From positions 1-64,000 of the forward strand of contig DFNH01000036.1 in the NCBI GenBank assembly GCA_002375985.1: a stretch of DNA of 64,000 nt, written 5' to 3'. Below the pieces are notes generated by a model. It was not told the DNA's origin, ran no database searches, and saw only the letters and a program-made list of their open reading frames with translations. Positions 17,857 through 26,067 of the stretch are shown one piece after another. A program made the translations under genes and the position numbers. Numbering within the stretch: the first letter of the stretch is position 1; each line of letters begins with the position of its first letter. This DNA comes from Firmicutes bacterium UBA3572 (GTDB taxonomy: Bacteria > Bacillota > Desulfotomaculia > Desulfotomaculales > Desulforudaceae).

Positions 17857-20096
17857 GATGCACCCCCTTCTTTCTCTTTGGCCAGCGCCCCGATCCGTTC
17901 GGCCAGGCGCTCTATCCCGTCACGCCAGTGCTGCCTGTCTTCTTGTTGTAGCTGCTCTAGAAGCTTTCCAATCACCTCAACATATTCCTTCCCGTCAGCC
18001 TGGAAATAATTGCTGCGCTGGCCGAATTCCTCCTGCCCTCCAAGTACCTCAATTAGGGCTTTTAGGGCTTTGTCCCTGCCAGGTTGCTCAATTGCACTGA
18101 GTTTAGCCCGTATCGCTTGGGGAGATTCAGCGCTGTGGGCATGCAGCCACCGCGCCAGCGCTGCGAAGCGGGCATCCAGGCCCCGTTTTTGAGGCAAAAA
18201 CTCTTCCAGTTTTTCTTCCCAATGATCCATAAAAGTGTCCCGGCCCAGATTTTTTTTGCTCAGCCACATCTGCCTGTCAAGACTGATGTCGCTTTCCCGG
18301 ATGTTCTGGCGCTGTTCATATACCGGATGATTGAAGGCCACGCGCCCGAAACCTTCATTGCACCGCACGCCGATGCCCTCGGTTTCCAGCCTTTGCAGCC
18401 GCGCTGCCCAGTCGGTCGGCGGATTTCTTAAGGATATCCGGGCCATCGAACCGGCCACAAGGGCCATATCGCGCCAGCGCGGCAGGCCCAGAGTAGCATT
18501 GAAACCATCCACGACCCGTGTCCGCGCGTAGGCGTCATGTATTACCAGTGGCCCCAGCCCCAGGACCGGCTCCAGCCACTCTGTTGCAAATCCAGAAGCT
18601 TGCTGGCCCCACCGATTGGCGATGATGGTGTCGGTCAACAGGGTTAGAGTGATGGGTTGTGTCGGGTTGACAACACGTTGCTCCAAAGGCCATTGGATCC
18701 AGGTCTGCGGGTGGTCATCGCAACGCTCTACCCAGACGGTTACCTGGCCGTAGCCGCGCCGCCGCGCTTTGCCCAGCCACCAGGTCAGCGGCGTCTCTTC
18801 GGCAATGCCCGCCATCTCCTGCAGGCGTCGCCAGGCAGTTTCGCCGGCGCAGAGCATTTCGCCCACAAAATACTGCCCGGCGCTCAGCACGGTATACCCA
18901 TACAGGTCGCCTTTGGCGACCCGCTGCGTTTCTTCGTTGATGCGGACGTGCATTTCGGAGGACCGGTTAGGCGAAAGTGTGTATGAACCCCTCTTTAAAA
19001 TCACAAATTCACCAACCGGTTCCAGCCGGCTGCCACATTCAGAGCACTTGTCATGCACCCAGGCCGGATAAGCACCGTGTCCTTCGTTCTCGTCTTGAAA
19101 CGGCACCACGCTGCACGTAAACAGACCCAGCGGTGCGGGGATGGTCGGATAGAGGTGATTTCGGAAGAAGTGGGCCGGATACAGCACCGGGAAGGTGACG
19201 CCGCCGCGCAAGAACAAGCCCACAAAATCGCGATAAATCTTGGAGTCGGCCAGGTTGTAGCGTTGAGCAGCCCGATTTGCCAACGCGCCCAGCAACACGC
19301 TGCCGGGAATGAACGGGCGCGTGTCAAACTGATTGCCGGCATAAGCGCGCTGGGCAATCAACACCGGTTCATCCAGGCGGACGATCACCCTCAAACGCAC
19401 GGCCGTTCCCTTGGGAGCAACGACGGTTTGGATGTCGGATTTGATGGCGGGCTTTTTGACATCCATCGGGTTACCCTGCATCCACATCCGGTCAAAACGC
19501 CCCAGGAACCATTCCTCCCAGGATTGGTTGTCAGGTCGTTGGATATTGCCAATGCCGCTCACTTCGGTCAAATGAATCAAGCACTCCCCCAGGCCGCGCC
19601 GCCGGGAGCGCCCCAACTGGCGCACATTACGCGCCGCCGCCACCAAAAGCGCGGCTTCGTCCAGCGCGGCCGCGTCGTTGTAGGGGCACGTCACATTAAA
19701 GCGAAACACCTGTCCGGCTACGCCTTCCTCCTGGGAAAATAACTTCTGCGGCTCCGCCCGGCGCGTGCGGGGGTTAACGCGCACACGCCGGACGGCCTGC
19801 GCGTCTGCGGACCGCTTTTCTACCGGGTACGCCGAAGAGATGCGCCAGCGCTTGGCCTGCGCCGGCGAGCCGAACAGCCGCGCTAGGGTCTCATCTGAGG
19901 GGTGCTTTGCCAGCGGCGGAAGTTTCAGCAGCCGGTAGGTCCCGTCGCGCAGTAAACCGGCCAGTCCGCTGCCCCGCAACACCGGCGTTCCGTCGGCCTC
20001 CCGCAGCAGGGCGGAATCCAGGTTGAAGCCCCGCCCGTATCCCGCGCCGACGTGGTAGTTGGCTTCCAATCTGATTTCAAAGGTCAGCGTGAGCAT
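17853..20096 (-). CDS. Type III-D Cas7-Cas5(Csx10)-Cas11 fusion
   Basis: 747 aa. The N-terminal Cas7 unit (about 1-200) has YHVGAGYGRG, an Asp in NLDSALLRE at the Csm3 catalytic position, and TPVLRGSGLAG. The middle RAMP (about 240-590) has RPFIPGSVLLGALANRAAQ and a C..C Zn pair (KCSECGS), like Csx10, the Cas5 of III-D. The last 150 residues are helical and charged, as expected for a Cas11 small-subunit domain. The same three-domain order is known in the III-Dv effector of Synechocystis. ATG at 20096 is favoured because GGAGGG is 6-7 nt upstream; ATG at 20102, overlapping cas10, is possible. Confidence 0.88.
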   Translation of the reverse strand: MLTLTFEIRLEANYHVGAGYGRGFNLDSALLREADGTPVLRGSGLAGLLRDGTYRLLKLPPLAKHPSDETLARLFGSPAQAKRWRISSAYPVEKRSADAQAVRRVRVNPRTRRAEPQKLFSQEEGVAGQVFRFNVTCPYNDAAALDEAALLVAAARNVRQLGRSRRRGLGECLIHLTEVSGIGNIQRPDNQSWEEWFLGRFDRMWMQGNPMDVKKPAIKSDIQTVVAPKGTAVRLRVIVRLDEPVLIAQRAYAGNQFDTRPFIPGSVLLGALANRAAQRYNLADSKIYRDFVGLFLRGGVTFPVLYPAHFFRNHLYPTIPAPLGLFTCSVVPFQDENEGHGAYPAWVHDKCSECGSRLEPVGEFVILKRGSYTLSPNRSSEMHVRINEETQRVAKGDLYGYTVLSAGQYFVGEMLCAGETAWRRLQEMAGIAEETPLTWWLGKARRRGYGQVTVWVERCDDHPQTWIQWPLEQRVVNPTQPITLTLLTDTIIANRWGQQASGFATEWLEPVLGLGPLVIHDAYARTRVVDGFNATLGLPRWRDMALVAGSMARISLRNPPTDWAARLQRLETEGIGVRCNEGFGRVAFNHPVYEQRQNIRESDISLDRQMWLSKKNLGRDTFMDHWEEKLEEFLPQKRGLDARFAALARWLHAHSAESPQAIRAKLSAIEQPGRDKALKALIEVLGGQEEFGQRSNYFQADGKEYVEVIGKLLEQLQQEDRQHWRDGIERLAERIGALAKEKEGGAS

Positions 20097-20098
20097 TA

Positions 20099-21709
20099 TC
20101 ATCCCTCCTCGTACTCCTGGGCCGATTTGTCCAGCCTCAGAGCGAAGTCCCAGGCTTCCAGCAGGTCGGGCAGGCCGTGCCCATACCAGATGTCTTCAGG
20201 ATAGCGGTAAACCCTGCGCCAGTAGCCAGTTTCTTGTCCCCCCAGCTCCTTCAGGGCATTGATGACCGTCAAACCCTGCCTTTCGCTTCGCCGCTCAATG
20301 CGCCGCAGCAGCCGTTCTAACCGATCCCGCCACGGCTTGGTTTCATCGGACCGAAGTGAATCGGGCAGGTTGTCTGATTCATAATGTACCTTCAATGCGG
20401 CCAACCGCCTGTGGGCCACGTCGCGCAACTCCCACCGCTGATCAACCAGTTGCCTTATGTGCAGCCCCCAGTCACCGGCATCACCGTCCGCCGCCCAGTA
20501 CGGACGTAAGGTGGGTCGCACTCTACCATCCGGCGGCTTGGATACCAGGCTGCCACCCAAGACTACCTCAAAGTTAACCGCCGAACAGGGTTGCCCGCCA
20601 TCAAGAATCCGCCGTTTGCTTAGCCGCTTGGCCTCTTTCAGTCTTGCCTCACCGGCTGCGTGTGCCAGTGCATAAGGGTGCTTATGCTTGCAAATGACCA
20701 CGGCGACCGAGACGGTAGGTACTACATCGCTCAGTCCTACGTCCTTTACTAATGCTGCCATTTCGGCTTCATACTTCTGGCAGAAGCACCGGGCAAAATC
20801 CAACGCCCACGGCGCGGGAATGAGGGCGAACAGGTCATCACCGCCCAAAATCAGGGGCAGTACGGGGATAAAACCCGGGCGGTTGTCCAACGGGTTTTTA
20901 TCCATTATCGTTTTCGTCGGCTCGGCCAAGGCCCGGCGGATTGCTTGAGTCAGCCCTTTAGATAGTTTGCGCATCTGCTCAGGATTCTGGCACTTGCTGA
21001 ACACCTCGCCCATAGAGTTGCCGTCGGCCAGCAGGTAGGCCACGTAGCGCCGCGAGTCGTAATCGGCTATATCCTCCAGCGGATCTATCCCGGTGCGATT
21101 CCTACGCTTTTTTTTACCCGGCCAATCAGCCTGGATGAGCCCCGCTTCCCCCACCACCTCCTGATAGAACTCTTTCAGGAATGAACCCGTGTCTGCCCGC
21201 TCAGCGCTTTTGTTCAGACACGAGACACAAAGGTGTTGCGGCTTTTCACCCTCATGATAAACCCGGTGCTCCACGGCCAATCCCGTGCCGCACGAAGCGC
21301 AAATGGCCATATACGGCAAATGCTCCTGGCTCTGCCAGTCTTTACGCCAACGTTTGGCCCGCCGCAAACCTTCTTCGGCCTTTTCGCTGGCCCGGCCAAA
21401 ATCGCCGTTAACCTCCACCGGCTCGGCCACCGTCAACGCGCCCCCCGTGGCACGGCGATAAACCTCTGCCAGGTGCACACCAAAGTCTCGGGCCTGGTCA
21501 GCATCGTCAAAGAGGATACGGAAACTGCCGCCATCGTGAATGATGATGTTGTCGGGATTCCCCCCATAGCGTGGCAGCAAATAACCTGGAACTTCCGCAC
21601 AAAAACGAGAGAGTAACTGGCTGCCACCCACCACTTCACGCAAACGAGAGGAGCGGAAGATAAAATCCTGAATTTTGTCAGCCTCGGCCGCCAGAAGATA
21701 ACGAGTCAC
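20099..21709 (-). CDS. cas10: Cas10 (type III-D), GGDD palm, no HD domain
   Basis: 536 aa. GTG start, AAGGAGG 7-8 nt upstream. It lacks the N-terminal HD nuclease and opens directly with palm-type sequence (YLLAAEADKIQDFIF). A Zn ribbon is formed by C137/C140 and C161/C164. A second palm strand is YLLADGNSMGEVF (225-237). The cyclase motif GGDD is at 289-292, followed by LFALIPAP. An intact GGDD predicts synthesis of cyclic oligoadenylate from ATP on target-RNA binding; DNA cleavage by Cas10 itself is unlikely. The signal should act on the CARF proteins encoded upstream. Confidence 0.94.
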   Translation of the reverse strand: MTRYLLAAEADKIQDFIFRSSRLREVVGGSQLLSRFCAEVPGYLLPRYGGNPDNIIIHDGGSFRILFDDADQARDFGVHLAEVYRRATGGALTVAEPVEVNGDFGRASEKAEEGLRRAKRWRKDWQSQEHLPYMAICASCGTGLAVEHRVYHEGEKPQHLCVSCLNKSAERADTGSFLKEFYQEVVGEAGLIQADWPGKKKRRNRTGIDPLEDIADYDSRRYVAYLLADGNSMGEVFSKCQNPEQMRKLSKGLTQAIRRALAEPTKTIMDKNPLDNRPGFIPVLPLILGGDDLFALIPAPWALDFARCFCQKYEAEMAALVKDVGLSDVVPTVSVAVVICKHKHPYALAHAAGEARLKEAKRLSKRRILDGGQPCSAVNFEVVLGGSLVSKPPDGRVRPTLRPYWAADGDAGDWGLHIRQLVDQRWELRDVAHRRLAALKVHYESDNLPDSLRSDETKPWRDRLERLLRRIERRSERQGLTVINALKELGGQETGYWRRVYRYPEDIWYGHGLPDLLEAWDFALRLDKSAQEYEEG

Positions 21710-21721
21710 GGCCGCACCTCC

Positions 21722-23371
21722 TTACCTCAAATTAGGGGGCAAAAAGCGATTCAAGCCGCACAATTCACAGAGTCTAGACCAAGGCAAAGCTTCGGCGCGC
21801 AATGACAATTTGCTCACCGACTGCCCCAGAAAGTTTTTAAAGTCTTCAAAGTTCGCTTCGACAAATTTCAGCGCCTCCTCGGCCCATTCTTTCGGCACCG
21901 AGAAATACTTGTGCGCCAAGTCGTTGCGTATATCGAGGAAACGCTTCCAACCGTCATTGGCGTTGAACAGGCTTGTCTTCTGCCACCACGCCGTCATCGG
22001 AGATGACCTTGGCACAATAATGTTAGGGTCAGTTTCTTTCCTAAATCCCTTGAAGGGAATATTCCTTTTAACATCTATCTGCGTTCTGTTAGAGTCCGAC
22101 AAAGCTTCAAAGACTTTCCTCACACTAGGCGTCTTCTTGTCCAGCGCGTCCAAAAGTGACTTCCGCTTTGTTGGGTCCGTCACTAATCGGACCACCCGCG
22201 CCAGCATTACAATTTCGTTGACCCCTCCCGCCCGGAGGAACGCTGAGCGATAGTCCTGGTTATAATCAATTAACCGCCTGATGCGTTTCAATTCGTCGTA
22301 AACATAGACCTGCAGCGCCTGGAGATCCCCGTAAAAGTGCCTGGGATGTTCGGTATAGTCATTACCGCTGATTTCATACCACTGATTTCCCAACCCAACC
22401 ACTGCGCTGGGCTGCTCAAAATCCCCCAGGTCTTGTGCCGCCTGTTTTGCGCCCCGAAAGTCGCCACGATCCCATTTCTCGTAGTACGCCAGGAATTTCC
22501 CAAGTTTTTGCACCGGCCCTTCGGTTTCCGGGATTACCGTTTTCATCGCGTCCAGAATAGCGTCTGACAGCAATTCGCGCGCCTCGCGGAATTGATAACG
22601 CTCATACAACGCGCGTACCCGCTCCCACTCGCGAAGAGCAAACTCCTGATAGGGGTTAGACAACTCGCCGATTTTACAACTGAACCCGTAGGGGCGGCGA
22701 TGCTTTGGATCATATTCTTCAAAATCCACATACGAAATGCGTGCTCCGGCGTACGCCGCGTACATAAACGCACCGGTAACCATGCTTTTCTTCCCGCCGG
22801 TCACGTCAATGACCACGCCCGTTTCATCGTGGAGGATCTCCACCAGTGTTTTGAAGACGGCGGCCGGGTCGCCTTGGGCCGGGTACCCTGGTTTGTCCGG
22901 CACCTGTTCTCCAAGGAACTGCGGTTTTTCCTGGATCAGGCCTTCTTTCTCCAAGTGCTCGATCGCTTCGACTATGTGTTTTGCAAAAACATGCCATTCT
23001 TCCCCACCATAGCCCTCCTTATTCAGCACCAGGACAATTCTTTGGGGCTTGTGCACGCACACCGATTGAAGCAACGGCTCCGGGGAAAAACCGACCAAAA
23101 GCACCAGTGTCTCGCAAGGGTCAGCCTTAATACGCCCCTTTTGTTTGGCGTATTCCAGTTCAGCTTTCAGTAGACTCATATCATTTAATTTGTTTTTCTT
23201 TTCGCAGACATAATCTTTCAAAGACTCAAGGTTATTGTCACTCTTGCTTTGCTCCCAGTATTCCTTTGTTGCCCTTCTAAGGCAATCTTCGCTTAAACCC
23301 ACCCTGCGCATCCCCTTTGTCAACTCAGAAGTTTCAACATTTGCACAGCACACGTTGTTTCTCTTCCTCAT
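21722..23371 (-). CDS. CARF-HEPN ribonuclease (TIGR02710-like)
   Basis: 549 aa. A Rossmann-like CARF domain spans about 85-235, with LLVGFSPEPLLQSV and the ligand-loop motif DVTGGKKSM at 189-197. The C-terminal HEPN domain has the R-x4-H motif in RNDLAH (R482, H487), the signature of HEPN RNases. The architecture is that of a cyclic-oligoadenylate-activated RNase of the Csm6/Csx1 group; the CARF pattern fits TIGR02710. It ends 12 bp before cas10 and should respond to its product. Start ATG at 23371 behind GAGGGAAG. Its coding DNA looks more AT-rich than the I-B genes. Confidence 0.88.
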   Translation of the reverse strand: MRKRNNVCCANVETSELTKGMRRVGLSEDCLRRATKEYWEQSKSDNNLESLKDYVCEKKNKLNDMSLLKAELEYAKQKGRIKADPCETLVLLVGFSPEPLLQSVCVHKPQRIVLVLNKEGYGGEEWHVFAKHIVEAIEHLEKEGLIQEKPQFLGEQVPDKPGYPAQGDPAAVFKTLVEILHDETGVVIDVTGGKKSMVTGAFMYAAYAGARISYVDFEEYDPKHRRPYGFSCKIGELSNPYQEFALREWERVRALYERYQFREARELLSDAILDAMKTVIPETEGPVQKLGKFLAYYEKWDRGDFRGAKQAAQDLGDFEQPSAVVGLGNQWYEISGNDYTEHPRHFYGDLQALQVYVYDELKRIRRLIDYNQDYRSAFLRAGGVNEIVMLARVVRLVTDPTKRKSLLDALDKKTPSVRKVFEALSDSNRTQIDVKRNIPFKGFRKETDPNIIVPRSSPMTAWWQKTSLFNANDGWKRFLDIRNDLAHKYFSVPKEWAEEALKFVEANFEDFKNFLGQSVSKLSLRAEALPWSRLCELCGLNRFLPPNLR

Positions 23372-23411
23372 CTTCCCTCGCCCTTTGTAGATAACACACC
23401 CGCGATCTGCT

Positions 23412-23799
23412 CTACCGCCTCCCCCGGGCTTTCTCGCGCACGGCCTGGAGGTTCACAATCTCGGCCACCTCGAAGCGGGGGGGCACGGAATCAGGTACGG
23501 GACGCAGGCGGACTGCGGCCGGGAAATAGCCGCAGCGCCCGTGGAGTTCGGCCAGCAGCACTGCCGCGCTGATGTTAAGTGAAGGCGGGTTTATCAAGAG
23601 CGGCAATGTCTGCCACTCTGCCGGGGTAAGGCCGGCTCGGTTTGCCATCTCCACTACTTGCGGGGCTATGGGTTGCTGCGGATCGATCTGGGCGTTGATC
23701 TCGATCACCCGCTCTACCTTTTTTCCGGCGAGCTCTTCCAGGTGCTGTAACTGCGCGGCGGTAAATGGTAAATGGATGAGAGAAATTGACCAGAATCAA
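23412..23799 (-). pseudogene. csx15: csx15, frameshifted by a 7-bp tandem duplication
   Basis: TTG at 23799, behind GGGAGGG, encodes MILVNFSHPFT. The frame then breaks. Deleting one copy of the tandem 7-mer GTAAATG (plus strand 23761-23767 and 23768-23774) restores TAAQLQHLEELAGKKVERV running into a 98-codon conserved part. That part has EWQTLPLLINPPS, AELHGRCGYFPA and EIVNLQAVREKA, typical of Csx15. The repaired protein would be about 126 aa, the family size. As written, the product is a 74-aa nonsense fusion; a 98-aa fragment from GTG at 23708 is possible. Csx15 accompanies type III systems and is linked, as I recall, to handling of cyclic oligoadenylate. Confidence 0.8.
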
Positions 23800-23872
23800 G
23801 AGTGCTTACCCTCCCGGTTTGGTCTTCACCGAATGTAGCAGTTTTTGTGCCTTCTCTATCCACTTCTTCTAT

Positions 23873-24754
23873 CTACTCTTCCTCCGCACGGGCAAAATAG
23901 GGTGCAAATTCGGCAATGAGCACGCTGCGTCCCACGTTTTCCTCCGGGTGGCCCAACCACTCCCGGAGTTTGGCGTACACCTCCCGGAGCTGGTTGGCCA
24001 CCGTCTGCTCCCGTTTGCCGAGCGCCGCCGCGATGGCCGCGTTGTCCAAGCCGCGGCAAACCAGACGGGCCACCTCGCATTCGGCCGGCGTGAGCCAGTG
24101 ACGAACGAATTCGGCGCGGCGCCGGGCCGCGGCGTCGCGGGTGAGCCGCTCGTACCAGGCCACCACCTCCGCCGGGTCGTCCAGTTCCGCCACCGTCCGC
24201 ATCAGGGTGCCGGCCTCGGCCCAGCGCAGGACCGGTACCGGTACCAGCCAGACCCGGTCGGCAGGCGAAAGGTGCAGCCGGCGCTGGGCACCCGGGTGCC
24301 AGCCTTCGGTGACCAGGTGCCACGCCCGGTCTTCCGGGCCGAAAAGCAGCTGGGCAACCACCATGCCGATGATGCCCATCACTTTCCGGCCGCCGGAAAC
24401 GCAAAGGTGCACCGTCATACCTTGTTGTCGCGCGCGGCGTACTTCCACGTACAGGGTGCGCAACAGCGCCCGCAAGCTCTCTTCCCCGCAGAAGTCCGTG
24501 ACCGCACCGCGGGAACCGGTTACGGGAACGGTCCGCAGCTGCACGCCGGGATAAAAGTTTTTTCCGAACTCGGCCTCGACGGCCGCCAGAGCTTTCCTGA
24601 CGCCGGCATCCAGGGTGTAGACTACAGCCACTTCGCCGATTGCCCTTCCGGCAGCCAAAAGCCGGTCCAGGGTGATGGTCACCACCTGGGGCTCCACGCC
24701 CAGGGTGGCCACCAGGACCTCCGCTCTTCTCCGCTTGCTGGTCACCTTCCGCAT
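23873..24754 (-). CDS. CARF domain protein with LuxR-type HTH (Csx14/NE0113-like)
   Basis: 293 aa. N-terminal CARF domain (about 10-205) has VLVATLGVEPQVVTITL and the motif SGGRKVMG (120-127), as in the NE0113/TIGR02584 (Csx14) group. The C-terminus (221-268) reads as a GerE/LuxR helix-turn-helix: LTPAECEVARLV, then AIAAALG and TVANQLREVYAKL. Together they suggest a transcription factor controlled by cyclic oligoadenylate. It lies 48 bp after cas6, before the effector genes. A likely target is the inverted repeat found upstream of both cas operons, but that is inference. Confidence 0.8.
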   Translation of the reverse strand: MRKVTSKRRRAEVLVATLGVEPQVVTITLDRLLAAGRAIGEVAVVYTLDAGVRKALAAVEAEFGKNFYPGVQLRTVPVTGSRGAVTDFCGEESLRALLRTLYVEVRRARQQGMTVHLCVSGGRKVMGIIGMVVAQLLFGPEDRAWHLVTEGWHPGAQRRLHLSPADRVWLVPVPVLRWAEAGTLMRTVAELDDPAEVVAWYERLTRDAAARRRAEFVRHWLTPAECEVARLVCRGLDNAAIAAALGKREQTVANQLREVYAKLREWLGHPEENVGRSVLIAEFAPYFARAEEE

Positions 24755-24802
24755 ATTACACCTTCTCGCCCGCGAACCCCCAAGACACCTTCGACCACGC
24801 GT

Positions 24803-25570
24803 TCAAAACGGGTCTTCCCTCTCCCGCCGCACCAGCGCACAGCAACCGTGGCCCTGGGAGTTCTTGCTGCCCAGGCCGGCGTCCAAGGCGACCTGCAGAA
24901 GGTCCGGATCGCCGGAGAGTTCGTACTTCCCCATCCACCCCTTGATGATGGTGTCTTTGTAGCGGGTAATCTTGTGGTCTTTCTCGGTAACGCCCACCGG
25001 CCGGATGGCAAAGCCATCCGCGAACGCCGGGCGGCCGTGGACAAGGGCATATTTCTTGGCCAGGTTTTCGCGCACCAGTTCGGAAAAGCGCGGCTCGAAA
25101 GGCGAGTAATAGTAGGTAAACTTGCGGCCATTTGCGGTGGGCAGGGTGCTGTAAACGACCAGCGGCGAAAGCATGCGCACCCGAATGGTATTTTGGGTCA
25201 CCCGCGGCGCGGCGGTGTACATTTCCCGCACCTCCAGGCGGGCAGGGCCCAGGCGCAGCCGCCCCCGCCGCAAAAGGCCGGTGCCTATTTCTTGCAGGAT
25301 GAAGGAAACCGGAGAGCAAATAACCAGATAGATCGGCGGATTCAGGAGCAGGCTTCCCGTGTCGCGGTCGTAGCGCACCGCCCCGCTCATAAGCCGGGAA
25401 AAGGTAAAAAGCTTAAAGCGTCTATTCTCGTAGGCGAAACCCCGCTCGTGCAGGTAGCTTTTCAAAGCCGGGTTTTCCATCACCCGGTAAAGCAACCCCT
25501 GCACCAGGCCGGCGTAGTGTACGGGCAGGCCGACCGGTCCGCCGGCCGACAAAACCAGTGTCAATTGCAC
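24803..25570 (-). CDS. cas6: Cas6 pre-crRNA endoribonuclease
   Basis: 255 aa from GTG at 25570, which has GGAGGT 7 nt upstream and gives the typical MQLTLVLS start. An upstream ATG at 25588 lacks a ribosome site. The C-terminal Gly-rich loop GLGSKNSQGHGC is the RNA-binding signature of Cas6; His residues around 28-48 (VHYAG, LHERG) are candidates for catalysis. Cas6 cuts within each repeat to leave the ATTGAAAC handle. It is the only cas6 in the window, so it probably serves both effectors. First gene of the upstream cas operon. Confidence 0.93.
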   Translation of the reverse strand: MQLTLVLSAGGPVGLPVHYAGLVQGLLYRVMENPALKSYLHERGFAYENRRFKLFTFSRLMSGAVRYDRDTGSLLLNPPIYLVICSPVSFILQEIGTGLLRRGRLRLGPARLEVREMYTAAPRVTQNTIRVRMLSPLVVYSTLPTANGRKFTYYYSPFEPRFSELVRENLAKKYALVHGRPAFADGFAIRPVGVTEKDHKITRYKDTIIKGWMGKYELSGDPDLLQVALDAGLGSKNSQGHGCCALVRREREDPF

Positions 25571-26067
25571 TACCGCTACCTCCACCATCTTCTATAGCAC
25601 ATAGTGTTATTTACCCATTCAGCGCACCACCAGACCGCTTTTTCCCAAACGGTTGTAGTAAACAATTACTACATCGATTTAATCACTTATGCTCGCTCCG
25701 GGAGGCCCGGCGGGGTACAAGAGCATCAGGTTACAATTAGCAACGGTGGCTGACAAGTTGGCTGGAAAAAAGACAGGCTGGTTTCCTGTTTCGGCAGTAT
25801 CTAAGCGATACTCTTATCTTTCGTACCTAACACGCCGGCTCCTTCTGCGAATAAAGGCATCTTTTTGCGTATTTTGTCGAATAGCGTCGCCTGCCGTATT
25901 TCTGCCGCCTTTTTTACACCAAACCGCACGCCGTCCGTGCGGAAGAGCCGGGATGGGGCGAGCGGTTGCCGGAAACTTGCGGCCTGTGGCAGAATAAGGG
26001 CAGATCAACCGGGGGAAGTCCGCCGTTGTACCGGTGGACAGGCACGGGATGTAAGGAAGGTGTGGCC
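25571..26067. other. divergent intergenic region, cas6 / radical SAM gene
   Basis: About 500 bp without a convincing gene. It holds the cas6 operator candidate at 25654-25673 and a hairpin CCGCACG-CCGTC-CGTGCGG at 25924-25942. A GC-rich stretch leads to the radical SAM start. I compared the 150 bp before 26068 with cobalamin, TPP, Moco and c-di-GMP riboswitch consensus patterns from memory and saw no fit. No reliable promoter could be picked on either strand. Confidence 0.5.
25654..25673. promoter_or_regulatory. perfect inverted repeat upstream of cas6 (candidate operator)
   Basis: TGTAGTAA (25654-25661), ACAA, TTACTACA (25666-25673): 8-bp arms, 4-bp centre, about 85 bp upstream of the cas6 start. 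The core TAGTAA-N4-TTACTA resembles TGGTAA-N4-TTACTA in front of cas8b (13192-13207). It is a good candidate for a dimeric regulator such as the CARF-HTH protein. Confidence 0.5.

Noticed and set aside
20099..21709. HD nuclease domain in Cas10
   Set aside because: No HD motif in the N-terminal 130 residues; the protein starts with palm-type sequence.
13300..21709. Type III-E (single-protein gRAMP) assignment
   Set aside because: Cas10, Csx19 and separate Cas7 polypeptides are present, which fits III-D (III-Dv) instead.
23786..25597. 603-codon plus-strand ORF
   Set aside because: Antisense to csx15, the CARF-HTH gene and cas6; His/Pro/Arg/Gly-rich composition typical of a shadow frame in GC-rich DNA.
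25924..26067. Possible riboswitch before the radical SAM gene
   Set aside because: GC-rich and foldable, but no match to cobalamin, TPP, Moco or c-di-GMP riboswitch cores that I could recognise.
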